Source of the DNA: Pseudomonadota bacterium
Lineage (GTDB): Bacteria; Pseudomonadota; Alphaproteobacteria; SMXQ01
Assembly (NCBI GenBank): GCA_022545545.1
Contig: JACZQV010000005.1
Span: 1 to 37,971 of the forward strand
Reading direction: 5' to 3'
Length of the DNA: 37,971 bases
Positions 1-7,681 of this stretch are shown here, one piece after another. The position numbers and the translations under genes are program-made. A model generated the notes under the pieces. It worked only from the letters and a program-made list of their open reading frames with translations. It searched no databases and was not told where the DNA came from. Numbering within the stretch: position 1 is the stretch's first letter; each line of letters begins with the position of its first letter.

Positions 1-81
1 CTTCGACACAGTGGTGATGCAGTGGGGCAAATCAAAACCCAGCTCAATATAATTCGTACCGCTCTGCTGACCGACGAAGAT

Positions 82-1041
82 CTAAGCCTGAATGCTACCA
101 CTCGGGCTACGAAGCAATCGGAAATCGATACCGCACTGGATCAGATCAACCTGTTGGCCAAAACCGATGTGAACTCCTGGACGGCGTTCATTTATGTGAG
201 AATTCATGGAGATAGCATCACTTATTTCAAAGTTCGTACCAAACCCTAGTTCACCTACATTGTACGCACATTGCGTGCGAAAGCATTCCTCAAGAAATTG
301 ACTCATTGCAGCGTCATCGCACTGGTATTTGACGGCCCGTCCTTCTTCAATCCATACAGTAGCTGGATGATCCTGAAGACGGGCATCGCGATCCGTAATC
401 GCATTGACGTTGAATGCGAAATCCGCGACGTGCACCCCAGAGATGGAAGCTGGGAATGTGGCAACTTCGCCAGCTGGAAGAATCACCACCCCGCCTGGGC
501 GCGAAGTTCCGCGATTGCTAATCCAGCGATGACGATTAGCGTCAATCGTGACTCTTAGGTCCGTACCCCCACGCGTTTTGATGGACAGCTGGTTCGCGGT
601 CATGCATCGCTCAAGAATCGCGGTATTCCGGGCTGAAAGTTCTTCGGGCAACGCGCGTAGCGCGTCAGAGAAGAGGCTAGGGCTAGCGCTGATCGCGCGA
701 AATACCGCACATCGACTCTTCTCGTACCTAGAAAGCGCGGTGGCAAGAGTTCGGGTATGCGACATTGTATCACGTTCAAAAGTCAGGACGACAAGCCGGC
801 CCGCGAACTCGGCCGGCGAGGGGAGAGCGCACGTCAGACGATCCGGAAACCCATCATCGTTTAGCGGTGCCATCCACACTCTATTGACGGGTATCTCGCG
901 CAGTTCCAGAGCGGCACATACCCAAGCTGCCGACTCATAGCTATCACTCGTATACAGCACGACGACAATGTCGTCGGCACCAATTCGAGCGTAGTTATCC
1001 AGAAGAGACTGTACGCCCTCCCAAGTCCTACTATCGATCAT
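82..1041 (-). CDS. M29-type aminopeptidase-like protein beside a repeat peptide
   Basis: The 319-residue product resembles the C-terminal catalytic half of M29 (AmpS/PepS/aminopeptidase T) metallopeptidases and their NicX-like relatives. Visible family landmarks are PAGEV (E192), GELGFGTN (E264), GVHIGFGQ (H291) and GIDF (D306), which match the positions of M29 metal ligands. The usual H before the last D is G here. No signal peptide is visible, so it is probably cytoplasmic. The start is ATG with AGGT a few bases upstream, 15 bp after the stop of the repeat-peptide gene, so the two are probably co-transcribed. GC is clearly lower than in the genes from 1.7 kb onward, which suggests acquisition. 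The N-terminal 150 residues are not recognised. Peptidase activity is inferred; it could instead be a non-peptidase M29 relative. The minus frame stays open past the stop to the window edge, but no start codon is visible there. Confidence 0.72.
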   Translation of the reverse strand: MIDSRTWEGVQSLLDNYARIGADDIVVVLYTSDSYESAAWVCAALELREIPVNRVWMAPLNDDGFPDRLTCALPSPAEFAGRLVVLTFERDTMSHTRTLATALSRYEKSRCAVFRAISASPSLFSDALRALPEELSARNTAILERCMTANQLSIKTRGGTDLRVTIDANRHRWISNRGTSRPGGVVILPAGEVATFPASISGVHVADFAFNVNAITDRDARLQDHPATVWIEEGRAVKYQCDDAAMSQFLEECFRTQCAYNVGELGFGTNFEISDAISMNSHINERRPGVHIGFGQQVDLIQCGIDFRLLRSPSGSIQA

Positions 1042-1056
1042 GCGTTACCTATGAGG

Positions 1057-1362
1057 CTATTTTTTTTCCCTCCCCCCGCGTACGATTACATCGCCCGAAG
1101 TGTCGTAGGTGATCTTCCAAGCCACGGGGCCGCCGGCCCGGTCTCCGAGGGATACAATCCTGTCTCCGAGGGCTACAATCTTGTCGCCCGAAGTGTCGTA
1201 GGTGATTTTCCAGGCAGTCTTATCTCCTATGGCGGCTAGGTCCTCAAGTTGTCCTCGAAGATCTGAAACCTTGAATCCCTCCGCCTCATGGCCTTTCATC
1301 TCCCGATAGACCGCGTTTGTTACTCTGGCAATTACCTCCTTCAGGTCCTTGTCGTCTGCCAT
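1057..1362 (-). CDS. Small repeat-containing peptide, candidate modified-peptide precursor
   Basis: This encodes a 101-residue peptide of unknown family. I chose the internal ATG at 1362 because GAGGAGC lies 7 bases upstream; the track's longer ORF adds 67 arginine-rich residues with no support. Residues 1-47 are charged and look helical. Residues 48-101 are repetitive: AWKITYDTSGDKIV (50-63) and AWKITYDTSGDVIV (81-94) flank two 7-residue units, GDKIVAL and GDRIVSL. There is no cysteine, signal peptide or membrane segment. A helical front part with a duplicated polar tail, next to a peptidase-like gene, fits the architecture of a ribosomally made peptide precursor with multiple cores. That reading is inference, and no modifying enzyme is visible because the window ends 81 bp beyond the neighbour. 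Alternatives are a repeat-containing regulatory or adaptor protein. Confidence 0.65.
   Translation of the reverse strand: MADDKDLKEVIARVTNAVYREMKGHEAEGFKVSDLRGQLEDLAAIGDKTAWKITYDTSGDKIVALGDRIVSLGDRAGGPVAWKITYDTSGDVIVRGGREKK
1081..1215 (-). repeat. Duplicated 42-bp unit plus 21-bp tandem unit inside the peptide gene
   Basis: Positions 1081-1122 and 1174-1215 are direct copies that match at about 35 of 42 bases and encode the AWKITYDTSGD repeat. Between them a 21-bp unit is repeated twice in tandem and encodes GD(K/R)IV(A/S)L. Amino acid identity is higher than DNA identity, which hints at selection on the repeat, although the sample is tiny. Confidence 0.85.
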
Positions 1363-1724
1363 GTGAAAGCTCCTCAGGTTCGATGGTTCGGAGCCGACGC
1401 GGATCCCTATACGATCAGGGCGTAAATGGCGGCGACTCACTGCACGTATTAATATACTATAATGGATAGTTCTACAACTGTTTCGTGCAAGCCCAATGCG
1501 CTGCACAGTCCGGTTTTCGCTAAGACCGGGGGTAAAGCGGCGGCAAAACTGGCGATCTACCAAGCGAAGCGGGACCGGGGGCGACGGCTGGACTCGCGCG
1601 ACATCGCCATTGCCCCTGATGGCGGCGCCTGCTAGAGCACTATCCGGCCAGATGGCCGGCCGGATGGGCGGCGCGCCCGATAGCGCGAAGGCGCGTCCGG
1701 GTTCAACGCGGGACCGAGTGGGCG
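1363..1724. other. Intergenic region between peptide gene and YqaA-like gene
   Basis: This 362-bp gap separates divergent genes. An AT-rich stretch at 1448-1477 could hold a promoter: TATAAT lies on plus at 1458-1463 with no good -35, and TTGTAG...TATATT lies on minus with a short 15-base spacer. The right half is GC-rich and contains a remnant of the MITE-like element found twice near metX. I see no supported gene in it; the plus ORF at 1496-1744 has no family resemblance. Confidence 0.5.
1633..1664. mobile_element. Remnant of the MITE-like element (ends only)
   Basis: The sequence starts with AGAGCACTATCCGGCCAG, identical over 18 bases to the left end of the element at 31035, and is followed shortly by GGCCGGCCGGAT, which resembles its other end. 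The interior is missing, so this looks like a collapsed or deleted copy. A TA dinucleotide precedes it, as at the other copies. Confidence 0.6.
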
Positions 1725-2306
1725 ATGCTGCAGCGCATGTATGATTGGGCCATGGGGCTTGCCGGCCATCGCCGCGCGCTGCCGGCGCTAGGCGCCATTT
1801 CCTTCATCGAAAGCTCGGTCTTTCCCATACCGCCCGACGTGCTCCTCATCCCCATGGTGCTGGCGGAGCGCGACAAGGCCTTCAGGATCGCCACCGTCTG
1901 CACCCTCGCCTCGGTCGCCGGCGGGCTGGCGGGCTATGGCATCGGCTATTTCCTGTTCGAAAACGTCGGCCGGCCGCTGCTCGAATTCTACGGCCACGCC
2001 GACAGCTTCGCCCGCTTCCAGAACCAATATAATGAATGGGGCGCCTGGATCGTCGCCGGCGCCGGGCTGACGCCCTTTCCCTTCAAGGTCATCACCATCG
2101 CCAGCGGCGTCACCAAGCTCGATCTCTTCATCTTCACCGCCGCCGCCGTCTTTTCCCGGGGCCTGCGATTTTACGCCGAGGCGGCGCTGTTGTGGTATTT
2201 CGGACCGCCGATACGCGCCTTCATCGAGAAGAATCTGGGCTGGCTCACGACCCTCTTCTTCGCCGGACTCATCGGTGGCTTCGTCGCCGTGAAGGTCCTG
2301 TTTTGA
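1725..2306 (+). CDS. YqaA/DedA-family membrane protein
   Basis: The 193-residue hydrophobic protein belongs to the DedA/SNARE-associated superfamily, in the short YqaA-type branch. Visible landmarks are the N-terminal re-entrant segment with ESSVFPIPPD (about residues 28-38), a glycine-rich AGGLAGYGIGY membrane helix (about 63-75), and the GAGLTPFPFKVITIASG stretch (about 110-127), followed by two more hydrophobic helices. DedA proteins act in the inner membrane and some flip lipids such as undecaprenyl phosphate. The substrate of this branch is not known to me. The start is the first in-frame ATG; a second ATG lies 12 bases downstream and no strong ribosome binding site decides between them. 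The gene stands alone, 160 bp before dsbB. Confidence 0.85.
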   Translation: MLQRMYDWAMGLAGHRRALPALGAISFIESSVFPIPPDVLLIPMVLAERDKAFRIATVCTLASVAGGLAGYGIGYFLFENVGRPLLEFYGHADSFARFQNQYNEWGAWIVAGAGLTPFPFKVITIASGVTKLDLFIFTAAAVFSRGLRFYAEAALLWYFGPPIRAFIEKNLGWLTTLFFAGLIGGFVAVKVLF

Positions 2307-2466
2307 GCCGGGGTGGGCGAAGACCGTCGGGATTTTGTACGTGATCCACTAGAGTGTGGAATCGCCCCGGCCCGCTCCCCCGCCCGACAGCCTGAGGCAT
2401 CGTAGGCTATGGGTGGCCGTGTCGAGGGGAGCGGGATGGTCAAGCTAATCGGGTAAGGCTCTCGCC

Positions 2467-3003
2467 ATGACAATCGCCGAGATCACCGCCAACCCGCGCC
2501 TCGTTTTCGCCCTCCTGCTGGGCGCCAGCGCGGCGATCCTGGCGGCGGCGTTCGCCTCCCAAACTATCGCCGGGCTCGAGCCCTGCGTGCTCTGCCTCTA
2601 TCAGCGCGTGCCCTACGGCGCCGTCATCGCGCTTTCGGGCCTGGGCCTGGGTCTCTCAGGCTTAGCGCCGCCGCCGAAGGGCGTGATCGTAAGCCTCGCC
2701 GGACTATGCGCCGTCGCCTTCCTGGTCAACGCCGGCATCGCAACCTTTCATGTCGGCGTCGAGCAGCACTGGTGGCAGGGGTCCGAAGCTTGTGGAGCCG
2801 TTGGAACCATGGCGCGGACGATCGAGGAGCTTCGCGCGCAAATTCTCGCGGCGCCGGTGGTGCGCTGCGACGAGGTGCCCTGGTCGCTGTTCGCCATCTC
2901 GATGGCGGGGTATAATGTCCTCGCCTCCCTGGGCTTATTCGTTGCCAGCGCGATCGCCGCCAGGGGGATGTGGCGGGCCGGCGGCGACCGGGCGGACGCC
3001 TGA
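2467..3003 (+). CDS. dsbB: Disulfide bond formation protein DsbB family
   Basis: DsbB is the inner-membrane quinone reductase that reoxidises the periplasmic thiol oxidase DsbA. The 178-residue protein has four hydrophobic segments and the family's two cysteine pairs: C40-V-L-C43 in PCVLCLYQR in the first periplasmic loop, and C109 and C134 in the second loop (SEACGA and VVRCDE). The arginine directly after the first pair (YQR) matches the quinone-binding arginine of the family. Length is normal. The coq7 gene follows 28 bp downstream, which places quinone synthesis and quinone-dependent thiol oxidation side by side and suggests co-transcription. No DsbA is visible in the window. Confidence 0.93.
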   Translation: MTIAEITANPRLVFALLLGASAAILAAAFASQTIAGLEPCVLCLYQRVPYGAVIALSGLGLGLSGLAPPPKGVIVSLAGLCAVAFLVNAGIATFHVGVEQHWWQGSEACGAVGTMARTIEELRAQILAAPVVRCDEVPWSLFAISMAGYNVLASLGLFVASAIAARGMWRAGGDRADA

Positions 3004-3031
3004 GCCGTCCTCGCCCGCGAATAGAGGGAAC

Positions 3032-3577
3032 ATGGCAGCCAAGGGACGCATGCCGGGGGACCCGGACCCGGAAGAGATGAAGCGGCGCATGATCCGCGTC
3101 GATCACGCCGGCGAATACGGCGCCTTGCGGATCTATGAGGGCCAGCTCGCGGTCCTCGGCCGGAGGCGCGTCGGCGAGGTCATCCAAAAGATGGCGGACG
3201 GCGAACGCCGGCATCTTGCGGTGTTCGAGAAGATGATCGTCGAACGCCGGGTGCGCCCGACGCTGCTCTCGCCGCTGTGGCACGTCGCCGGCTTCGCGCT
3301 CGGCGCCGGCACCGCGCTGATGGGCGAGAAGGCGGCCATGGCCTGCACCGTCGCCGTCGAGGAGGTGATCGACGAGCATTACGCGCGCCAGGCCGAGGCG
3401 CTCGGCGCCGACGACGCCGAGTTGAAAAGCGTGATCGAGGAATTCCGCGACGACGAAATCGCCCACGGCGAGGTTGCCCGCGATCACGGCGCCACGGAAG
3501 CGCCGGCTTACGAGGCCCTGAGCGCGGCGATCAAGGCCGGCTCGCGCCTCGCCATCTGGCTATCGACCCGGATTTAG
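3032..3577 (+). CDS. coq7: COQ7-type demethoxyubiquinol hydroxylase
   Basis: This di-iron membrane-associated hydroxylase adds the last ring hydroxyl in ubiquinone synthesis. The 181-residue protein shows the paired iron-ligand motifs HAGEYGA, ERRHLA, VEEVIDEH and DDEIAHGE, arranged as in the COQ7 ferritin-like four-helix bundle. I chose ATG 3032, preceded by AGAGGG, instead of the track's start at 2750, which runs through dsbB in another frame. The protein starts about 20 residues before the first ligand helix, as is usual for bacterial members. It ends at SRLAIWLSTRI, the usual family terminus. A convergent HNH gene ends 58 bp downstream. Confidence 0.93.
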   Translation: MAAKGRMPGDPDPEEMKRRMIRVDHAGEYGALRIYEGQLAVLGRRRVGEVIQKMADGERRHLAVFEKMIVERRVRPTLLSPLWHVAGFALGAGTALMGEKAAMACTVAVEEVIDEHYARQAEALGADDAELKSVIEEFRDDEIAHGEVARDHGATEAPAYEALSAAIKAGSRLAIWLSTRI

Positions 3578-3635
3578 GGCGCCGCTGGCGCCACGGCGCC
3601 GGCGCGCGGTAAAGCCACCAAGGTCGGGGCCGGGA

Positions 3636-4238
3636 TCAGACGGGATCGAGTACGGTGTCCCAGTAGAGGAAGTCGCGCCAGCTTTCGTGCAGATAGTTGG
3701 GCGGATAGGCGCGGCCGTTCTGCTGCAGTTGCCAGGTCGTCGGCTGGCGCGGCATGACGCGCGGGTAAATGCCGCTTTCGCGGGGCAGCCGCCCGCCCTT
3801 GCGCAGGTTGCAGGGCTCGCACGCCGCGACCACGTTCTCCCAGACGGTCTTGCCGCCGCGCGACTTGGGGACGATGTGATCGAAGGTCAACTCCTCGGTC
3901 GCCCCCGCCGTGCCGCAATAGGAACAGGTGAAGCGGTCGCGCAGGAAGACGTTGAACCGGGTGAAGGCCGGGCGCCGGGTCGCCGGGATGTAGCGCTTGA
4001 GCGAGATCACCGAGGGCAGGCGCATGGCGAGCGACGGCGAGTGGACCAGGCGTTCATACTCGGACACGATGTTGACGCGCTCGAGGAACACCGCCTTGAT
4101 CACGTCCTGCCACGGCCACAGCGACAGCGGGAAATAGCTGAGCGGCCGGAAATCCGCGTTCAGTACCAACGCCGGACAGGCTTCAAGCGACGCAAGCAAG
4201 CTTCCTCCTTGCCCCCGAACAGGCGGCACGATCGACAC
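3636..4238 (-). CDS. HNH endonuclease family protein
   Basis: The 200-residue protein carries a clear HNH zinc-finger nuclease domain in its C-terminal half: CSYCG, then LTFDHIVPKSRGG, WENVVAACEPCN and LRKGG. The first CxxC and second CxxC bind zinc, DH provides the catalytic histidine, and the N of WENV and of CN complete the fold. The N-terminal 90 residues (VLNADFRPLSYFPLSLWPWQ) are typical of the chromosomal single-copy HNH proteins widespread in alphaproteobacteria. Their cellular job is not known to me. There is no restriction or phage partner nearby, so this looks like a resident gene, not part of a defence island. Confidence 0.88.
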   Translation of the reverse strand: MSIVPPVRGQGGSLLASLEACPALVLNADFRPLSYFPLSLWPWQDVIKAVFLERVNIVSEYERLVHSPSLAMRLPSVISLKRYIPATRRPAFTRFNVFLRDRFTCSYCGTAGATEELTFDHIVPKSRGGKTVWENVVAACEPCNLRKGGRLPRESGIYPRVMPRQPTTWQLQQNGRAYPPNYLHESWRDFLYWDTVLDPV

Positions 4239-4366
4239 GCCAACGATGGGGCAAACGCAGGGTTCGCCCTGAGAATCCTAATCAATCGCTAACATAGCGG
4301 AGTTCGAGCGGAAACATCCAATTTTTCGAGACCCTTGCCCGTCCCGGCCCCGGCCGGCGGGAAGCT

Positions 4367-5047
4367 TCAGCCGGTCCCGGCCTGGCGCTCGGCGAAGGCC
4401 GAAGCCAGGAACTCGGTCCCGAGCCGTATGCCTTCCTGGTCGATTCCATGGCCAAGACCCGGGCGGATATGGGCGCTGACCCGAACGCCCGCCGCCTCGA
4501 GCGCGGCGACGGCGCGGGGATGGGACTCGGCCGGCACGACCTCGTCGGCGGTGCCGTGAACCAGCAGCACCGGCGGATGGGCGCGGATCTCTTCGGCCAA
4601 ACGCTCGCGCCCGGCGAGCGCGCCTGAGTACCCGATGAGCGCGGCGCAAGCGTCAGCCCGCCTGAGCGCGACGTGAAGCGCCATCATGGCGCCTTGGGAA
4701 AAACCGATGAGGGCGAGGTCCCTGTCCGCGAGCCGCCGCCGTTCGAGTTCGCGGTCGATGAAGCCCGACAATATCGGCGCCGTGGCGCGGATGCCCGCCA
4801 GTATCCTCCCCGGTGAGCGGTCGGCGAGGCTGAACCACTGCCGTCCCACCGGCGCCATGTCGTAAGCGTAGGGGCCATGGGGCGAAAGGAACCCGGCGTC
4901 GGGCAGGACCCGCGCGAAGTGCGGCGCCAGGCCGATCAAATCGTTGCCGTCGGCGCCGACGCCGTGCAACAGGATGACGAGCTTGGCCGGCTCCTCGCCG
5001 CTGACCGGTCCGAACGATGGTCCCGAAAGCTCGAAGGGTTCGTCGAT
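4367..5047 (-). CDS. Carboxylesterase/phospholipase (alpha/beta hydrolase), probable ATC start
   Basis: This is a small serine hydrolase of the phospholipase/carboxylesterase family. Seen in order are LLHGVGADGND (oxyanion region), GFSQGAMM (nucleophile Ser), HGTADEVVP (Asp) and GLGHGID (His). The track starts at a TTG inside the first core strand (LLHG), which cannot be right. Translating upstream in frame gives the normal family N-terminus, ending FGPVSGEEPAKLVILL. No ATG, GTG or TTG is in frame there. A perfect AAGGAGG lies 9 bases before ATC at 5047, so I place the start at that non-canonical ATC, giving about 226 residues. A base error or mutation of an original ATG is equally possible. 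It acts on acyl esters; the substrate is unknown. Confidence 0.75.
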   Translation of the reverse strand: MDEPFELSGPSFGPVSGEEPAKLVILLHGVGADGNDLIGLAPHFARVLPDAGFLSPHGPYAYDMAPVGRQWFSLADRSPGRILAGIRATAPILSGFIDRELERRRLADRDLALIGFSQGAMMALHVALRRADACAALIGYSGALAGRERLAEEIRAHPPVLLVHGTADEVVPAESHPRAVAALEAAGVRVSAHIRPGLGHGIDQEGIRLGTEFLASAFAERQAGTG

Positions 5048-5238
5048 GGCCCGTTGCCTCCTTATCCGATGCCTGCGCGCGGGCGGGTCGACCCGATGGC
5101 GCCGGCGCGAATTCGTGCTAACCTCGCCTCCTGCCTGCGCGAAGCCGTCGCTTCGCTACGGCGAAGGCAGGCCGGCGCCGGCCCAAGATGGCCTCGGCCC
5201 AACCCTATAGCGCAATGTTGGAAGGGAAGGACACCGTC

Positions 5239-5294
5239 ATGAGGTTTATGGCATGAGATTTATGGCATGAGGTTTATGGCATGCGATTCATAGC
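5239..5294 (+). repeat. Four tandem 14-bp units carrying start codons and SD sequence
   Basis: The unit ATGAGGTTTATGGC occurs at 5239, 5253 (one G to A change) and 5267, and a diverged fourth copy at 5281 is the first 14 bases of the following gene. Copies 1 to 3 each encode MRFMA, and the gene itself starts MRFIA, so the array is a copy of its own start. Each unit begins with ATG. Copies 1 and 3 carry GAGG 8 bases before the next ATG. Stops of the mini-ORFs overlap the next starts as ATGA. An SD-like AAGGGAAGG lies just before copy 1. Confidence 0.9.
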
Positions 5295-5610
5295 CGGCCT
5301 TGCCGCACTGTTGCTCCTCGCCGTCTCATCGGGCGCGGGCGGGGCCGAGATGCGCCAGGACGGACAGGGGCGCTGGGTGAACGAGGCCGGCGGCAACCCC
5401 TTGGGTGATTCGAGGTTCAACCTGATGGCCGATCCGACCTTCAACCTCGGGGCCGATCCCGCCTACAACAGCGACGTCGACCCCAGATTCAACCTCCAGG
5501 CCGATCCCCTATTCAATCCGAGGGCCGATCCGAAATTCAACCCGATGGGCGATCCCGCCTTCGGCCCGGCGGGCGATGGGGGCGGCAATCAAGGCCGGTT
5601 AGGACGATAG
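5281..5610 (+). CDS. Small secreted octapeptide-repeat protein
   Basis: The 109-residue protein has a signal peptide (about residues 1-22, ending GAGGAE). The mature part holds seven consecutive 8-residue repeats at 42-97, with consensus (A/G)DPxFNxx: [48 protein letters not shown] and GDPAFGPA. It ends in a glycine-rich tail. I do not recognise the family. Regular Asp-Pro, Phe and Asn positions suggest a small repetitive fold or metal-binding surface in the periplasm or outside the cell, but this is inference. The ATG at 5281 is used because earlier ATGs in the 14-bp array hit stops within a few codons. The quinone oxidoreductase gene starts 28 bp downstream. Confidence 0.75.
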   Translation: MRFIAGLAALLLLAVSSGAGGAEMRQDGQGRWVNEAGGNPLGDSRFNLMADPTFNLGADPAYNSDVDPRFNLQADPLFNPRADPKFNPMGDPAFGPAGDGGGNQGRLGR

Positions 5611-5638
5611 GGCGCGCGCGACTGCCGAAACGAAAACG

Positions 5639-6607
5639 ATGAAGGCCGTTAGGATTTATCAGGCCGGTGGGCCCGAAGTGCTCAAGATCGAAGACCGCCC
5701 GATGCCGCGGGCAAAATCCGGATGGGTGCTGATCGAGGTCAAGGCATTCGGTCTCAATCGATCCGAACTTTTTACTCGCCAGGGCCACTCCCCCAATGTG
5801 CCGTTTCCGCGAATCCTTGGAATAGAGGCCGTCGGCCTCGTCGAGGAATCGCCCGGCGGAGAATTCCGCCAAGGCGACAAAGTCGCCACTGCCATGGGCG
5901 GCATGGGTCGCGCTTTCGATGGAAGCTATGCCGAATATACCCTCGTCCCCGCCGCTCAGGTTCAAAAACTGGAGACCAGCCTGGATTGGGCGACATTAGG
6001 CGCATTGCCGGAGATGGTTCAGACCGCATGGGGTTCGCTGCATACGGCATTGAAAATTACCGAAGGTGAAACCCTACTGATCCGTGGCGGGACAACATCC
6101 GTCGGATTGGCCGCCGCCGTTATTGCCAAACGGCGAGGGCTCACCATTGCGGCCACGACCCGCAAGCCGGAACGCGAGGCGATGCTTCGCGCCAACGGCG
6201 CCGATCACGTCTTCATCGAGACCGGCGAAATTTCGGACGAAGTCAGGAAGATTTACCCGAATGGCGTCGACAAGGTCCTGGAGTTGGTGGGCGCCACGAC
6301 GCTGCTCGACTCATTGCGCTTAACCGCGATGCACGGCGCGGTCTGCATGACCGGCATGGTTGGAGACAGTTGGGAACTCGAAAACTTCAGCCCGATGGGA
6401 GCGATCCCAACGGCGGTCAATCTCACGACCTACTCAGGCGGCGCCGACGACTTTATCGATACACCGCTACAAGAATTCATCGCCACGATCGAAGGCGGTG
6501 AAACCAGCATCAAAACCGGCCCAATCTTCCACATCGACGATATTGTCGAGGCTCATCGGGTGATGGAAGAGGATCGCGCGGCCGGGAAGATCGTCGTTCT
6601 CACCTAA
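5639..6607 (+). CDS. Zinc-free quinone oxidoreductase-like MDR protein
   Basis: The 322-residue enzyme belongs to the medium-chain dehydrogenase/reductase superfamily, in the quinone oxidoreductase branch. It starts [15 protein letters not shown], the usual N-terminal strand. It has the GroES-like half ([24 protein letters not shown]) and a Rossmann half with a nucleotide-binding stretch, [14 protein letters not shown] (about 148-161). The catalytic zinc cysteines of alcohol dehydrogenases are absent, as expected for NADPH:quinone reductases. The substrate is unknown. GC is visibly lower than in the flanking genes, which hints at later acquisition. It lies 28 bp after the octapeptide-repeat gene and may share its transcript. 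Confidence 0.88.
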   Translation: MKAVRIYQAGGPEVLKIEDRPMPRAKSGWVLIEVKAFGLNRSELFTRQGHSPNVPFPRILGIEAVGLVEESPGGEFRQGDKVATAMGGMGRAFDGSYAEYTLVPAAQVQKLETSLDWATLGALPEMVQTAWGSLHTALKITEGETLLIRGGTTSVGLAAAVIAKRRGLTIAATTRKPEREAMLRANGADHVFIETGEISDEVRKIYPNGVDKVLELVGATTLLDSLRLTAMHGAVCMTGMVGDSWELENFSPMGAIPTAVNLTTYSGGADDFIDTPLQEFIATIEGGETSIKTGPIFHIDDIVEAHRVMEEDRAAGKIVVLT

Positions 6608-6712
6608 CGACAAAGCCGACACCATCCGAGAATGCTCACGGACCGCCGAGCTGGAAGCGGAACCGGACCCGTCCTGCTGACCGGCAAGCGTCGGCCAGCG
6701 GAGCAAGGCCCA

Positions 6713-7558
6713 TCATTGGCGCAAACGCTTGACGATGGCGGCGTAATCCGCGTGGGCGGGCGTGATGACGCCGTGGCGGATGAGGAAGTCGATGATCACC
6801 AGGTTGGTGTTGAACATGAACTCCTGGGTCTCGGCCACGGTCCTGGCGACCCGTTCGACGGGCCAGAGGGTGAACGCCTCGACCTCGCCGTCGGTGTTCT
6901 CGGGCGTGAAATCCGCCGGAAGTTCGATATCGAAGACGAAGATGACGTCGTTCCTCAGGCCTTGCGGCTGCTCGGTGCGGTAGCGCAGCGTGCCGACGGA
7001 ACGCGCGCGGCGAGCGATTTTGGCAGGGATACCGGCCTCTTCCGCCATTTCCTTGATAAGCGTCTCGCGGACCCCGGCGCCGTGGGGGATGCCGCCGGCG
7101 GTGACGCAATCGAGCAGCGAGGGATAACTCGGCTTGTCGCGGTGCCGGCGCGCGATCCATAGCTCGAGCCCGTCCTTGCCGTCGACGAAGCCGTTGACGT
7201 GCACCTCGAACGCGGTGACGCCGAACAGCGGCGCCCCGGCGCGCTCCATCTTCAAAAGCGGCGCCGCGTCATGCGCGGTCTTGACCGAGTAGCACTCATC
7301 CCGCCAGCCCGTCACCACCCCTTCCGCCGCCAGCGTCTTCAAGACCGTCTCCATCGCCGCCGAGCGGCGGTCGAAATCCGCAAGCTCGGGCTTCATGACG
7401 ACGCCCTCGGCGCCGACGTCGAAAACCTCGGTAAAGGATTCAAGCCGCCGGGCGAACTCCCGCCTCACCTCGCCGACCCGGGCCGCGCCGATGCGAAACG
7501 CCAGGTAGCGCGAGGGATCGTAGCTGCTGCATTCGTTGATGCGGTCGAGGTAGCTCAC
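6713..7558 (-). CDS. DUF4743-Nudix hydrolase
   Basis: The 281-residue protein has an N-terminal DUF4743-like domain (about 1-115) and a Nudix domain (about 115-270), the arrangement found with thiamine pyrophosphokinase in fungi and alone in proteobacteria. The Nudix box reads AGGIPHGAGVRETLIKEMAE then EAGI: the EMAEEAG metal-binding glutamates are present, the first box glutamate is replaced by Gly, and the R of REU is K. Family members are thought to hydrolyse oxidised or damaged thiamine diphosphates or other nucleoside diphosphate-linked compounds; this is inference from the family. It is a single gene on minus, with no partner close by. Confidence 0.85.
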   Translation of the reverse strand: MSYLDRINECSSYDPSRYLAFRIGAARVGEVRREFARRLESFTEVFDVGAEGVVMKPELADFDRRSAAMETVLKTLAAEGVVTGWRDECYSVKTAHDAAPLLKMERAGAPLFGVTAFEVHVNGFVDGKDGLELWIARRHRDKPSYPSLLDCVTAGGIPHGAGVRETLIKEMAEEAGIPAKIARRARSVGTLRYRTEQPQGLRNDVIFVFDIELPADFTPENTDGEVEAFTLWPVERVARTVAETQEFMFNTNLVIIDFLIRHGVITPAHADYAAIVKRLRQ

Positions 7559-7681
7559 CTTCGCTCACCTCATGCGTTCAGCCATTCCGTGCCGGCTCCA
7601 CCCGCAACCCTGCGCCCCAGCCGCCAGGGACGTGACGTTCGGCGCGCTACGGCCTTTCGCAAACCGATCGGGCGCGGGCGG

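Noticed and set aside
22-249. Plus-strand ORF of 75 codons at the left edge
   Set aside because: It runs antisense to the end of the M29-like gene, resembles no family, and has no ribosome binding site of note.
3636-4238. HNH gene as part of a defence or phage module
   Set aside because: Neighbours are housekeeping genes and the protein matches the widespread chromosomal HNH type.
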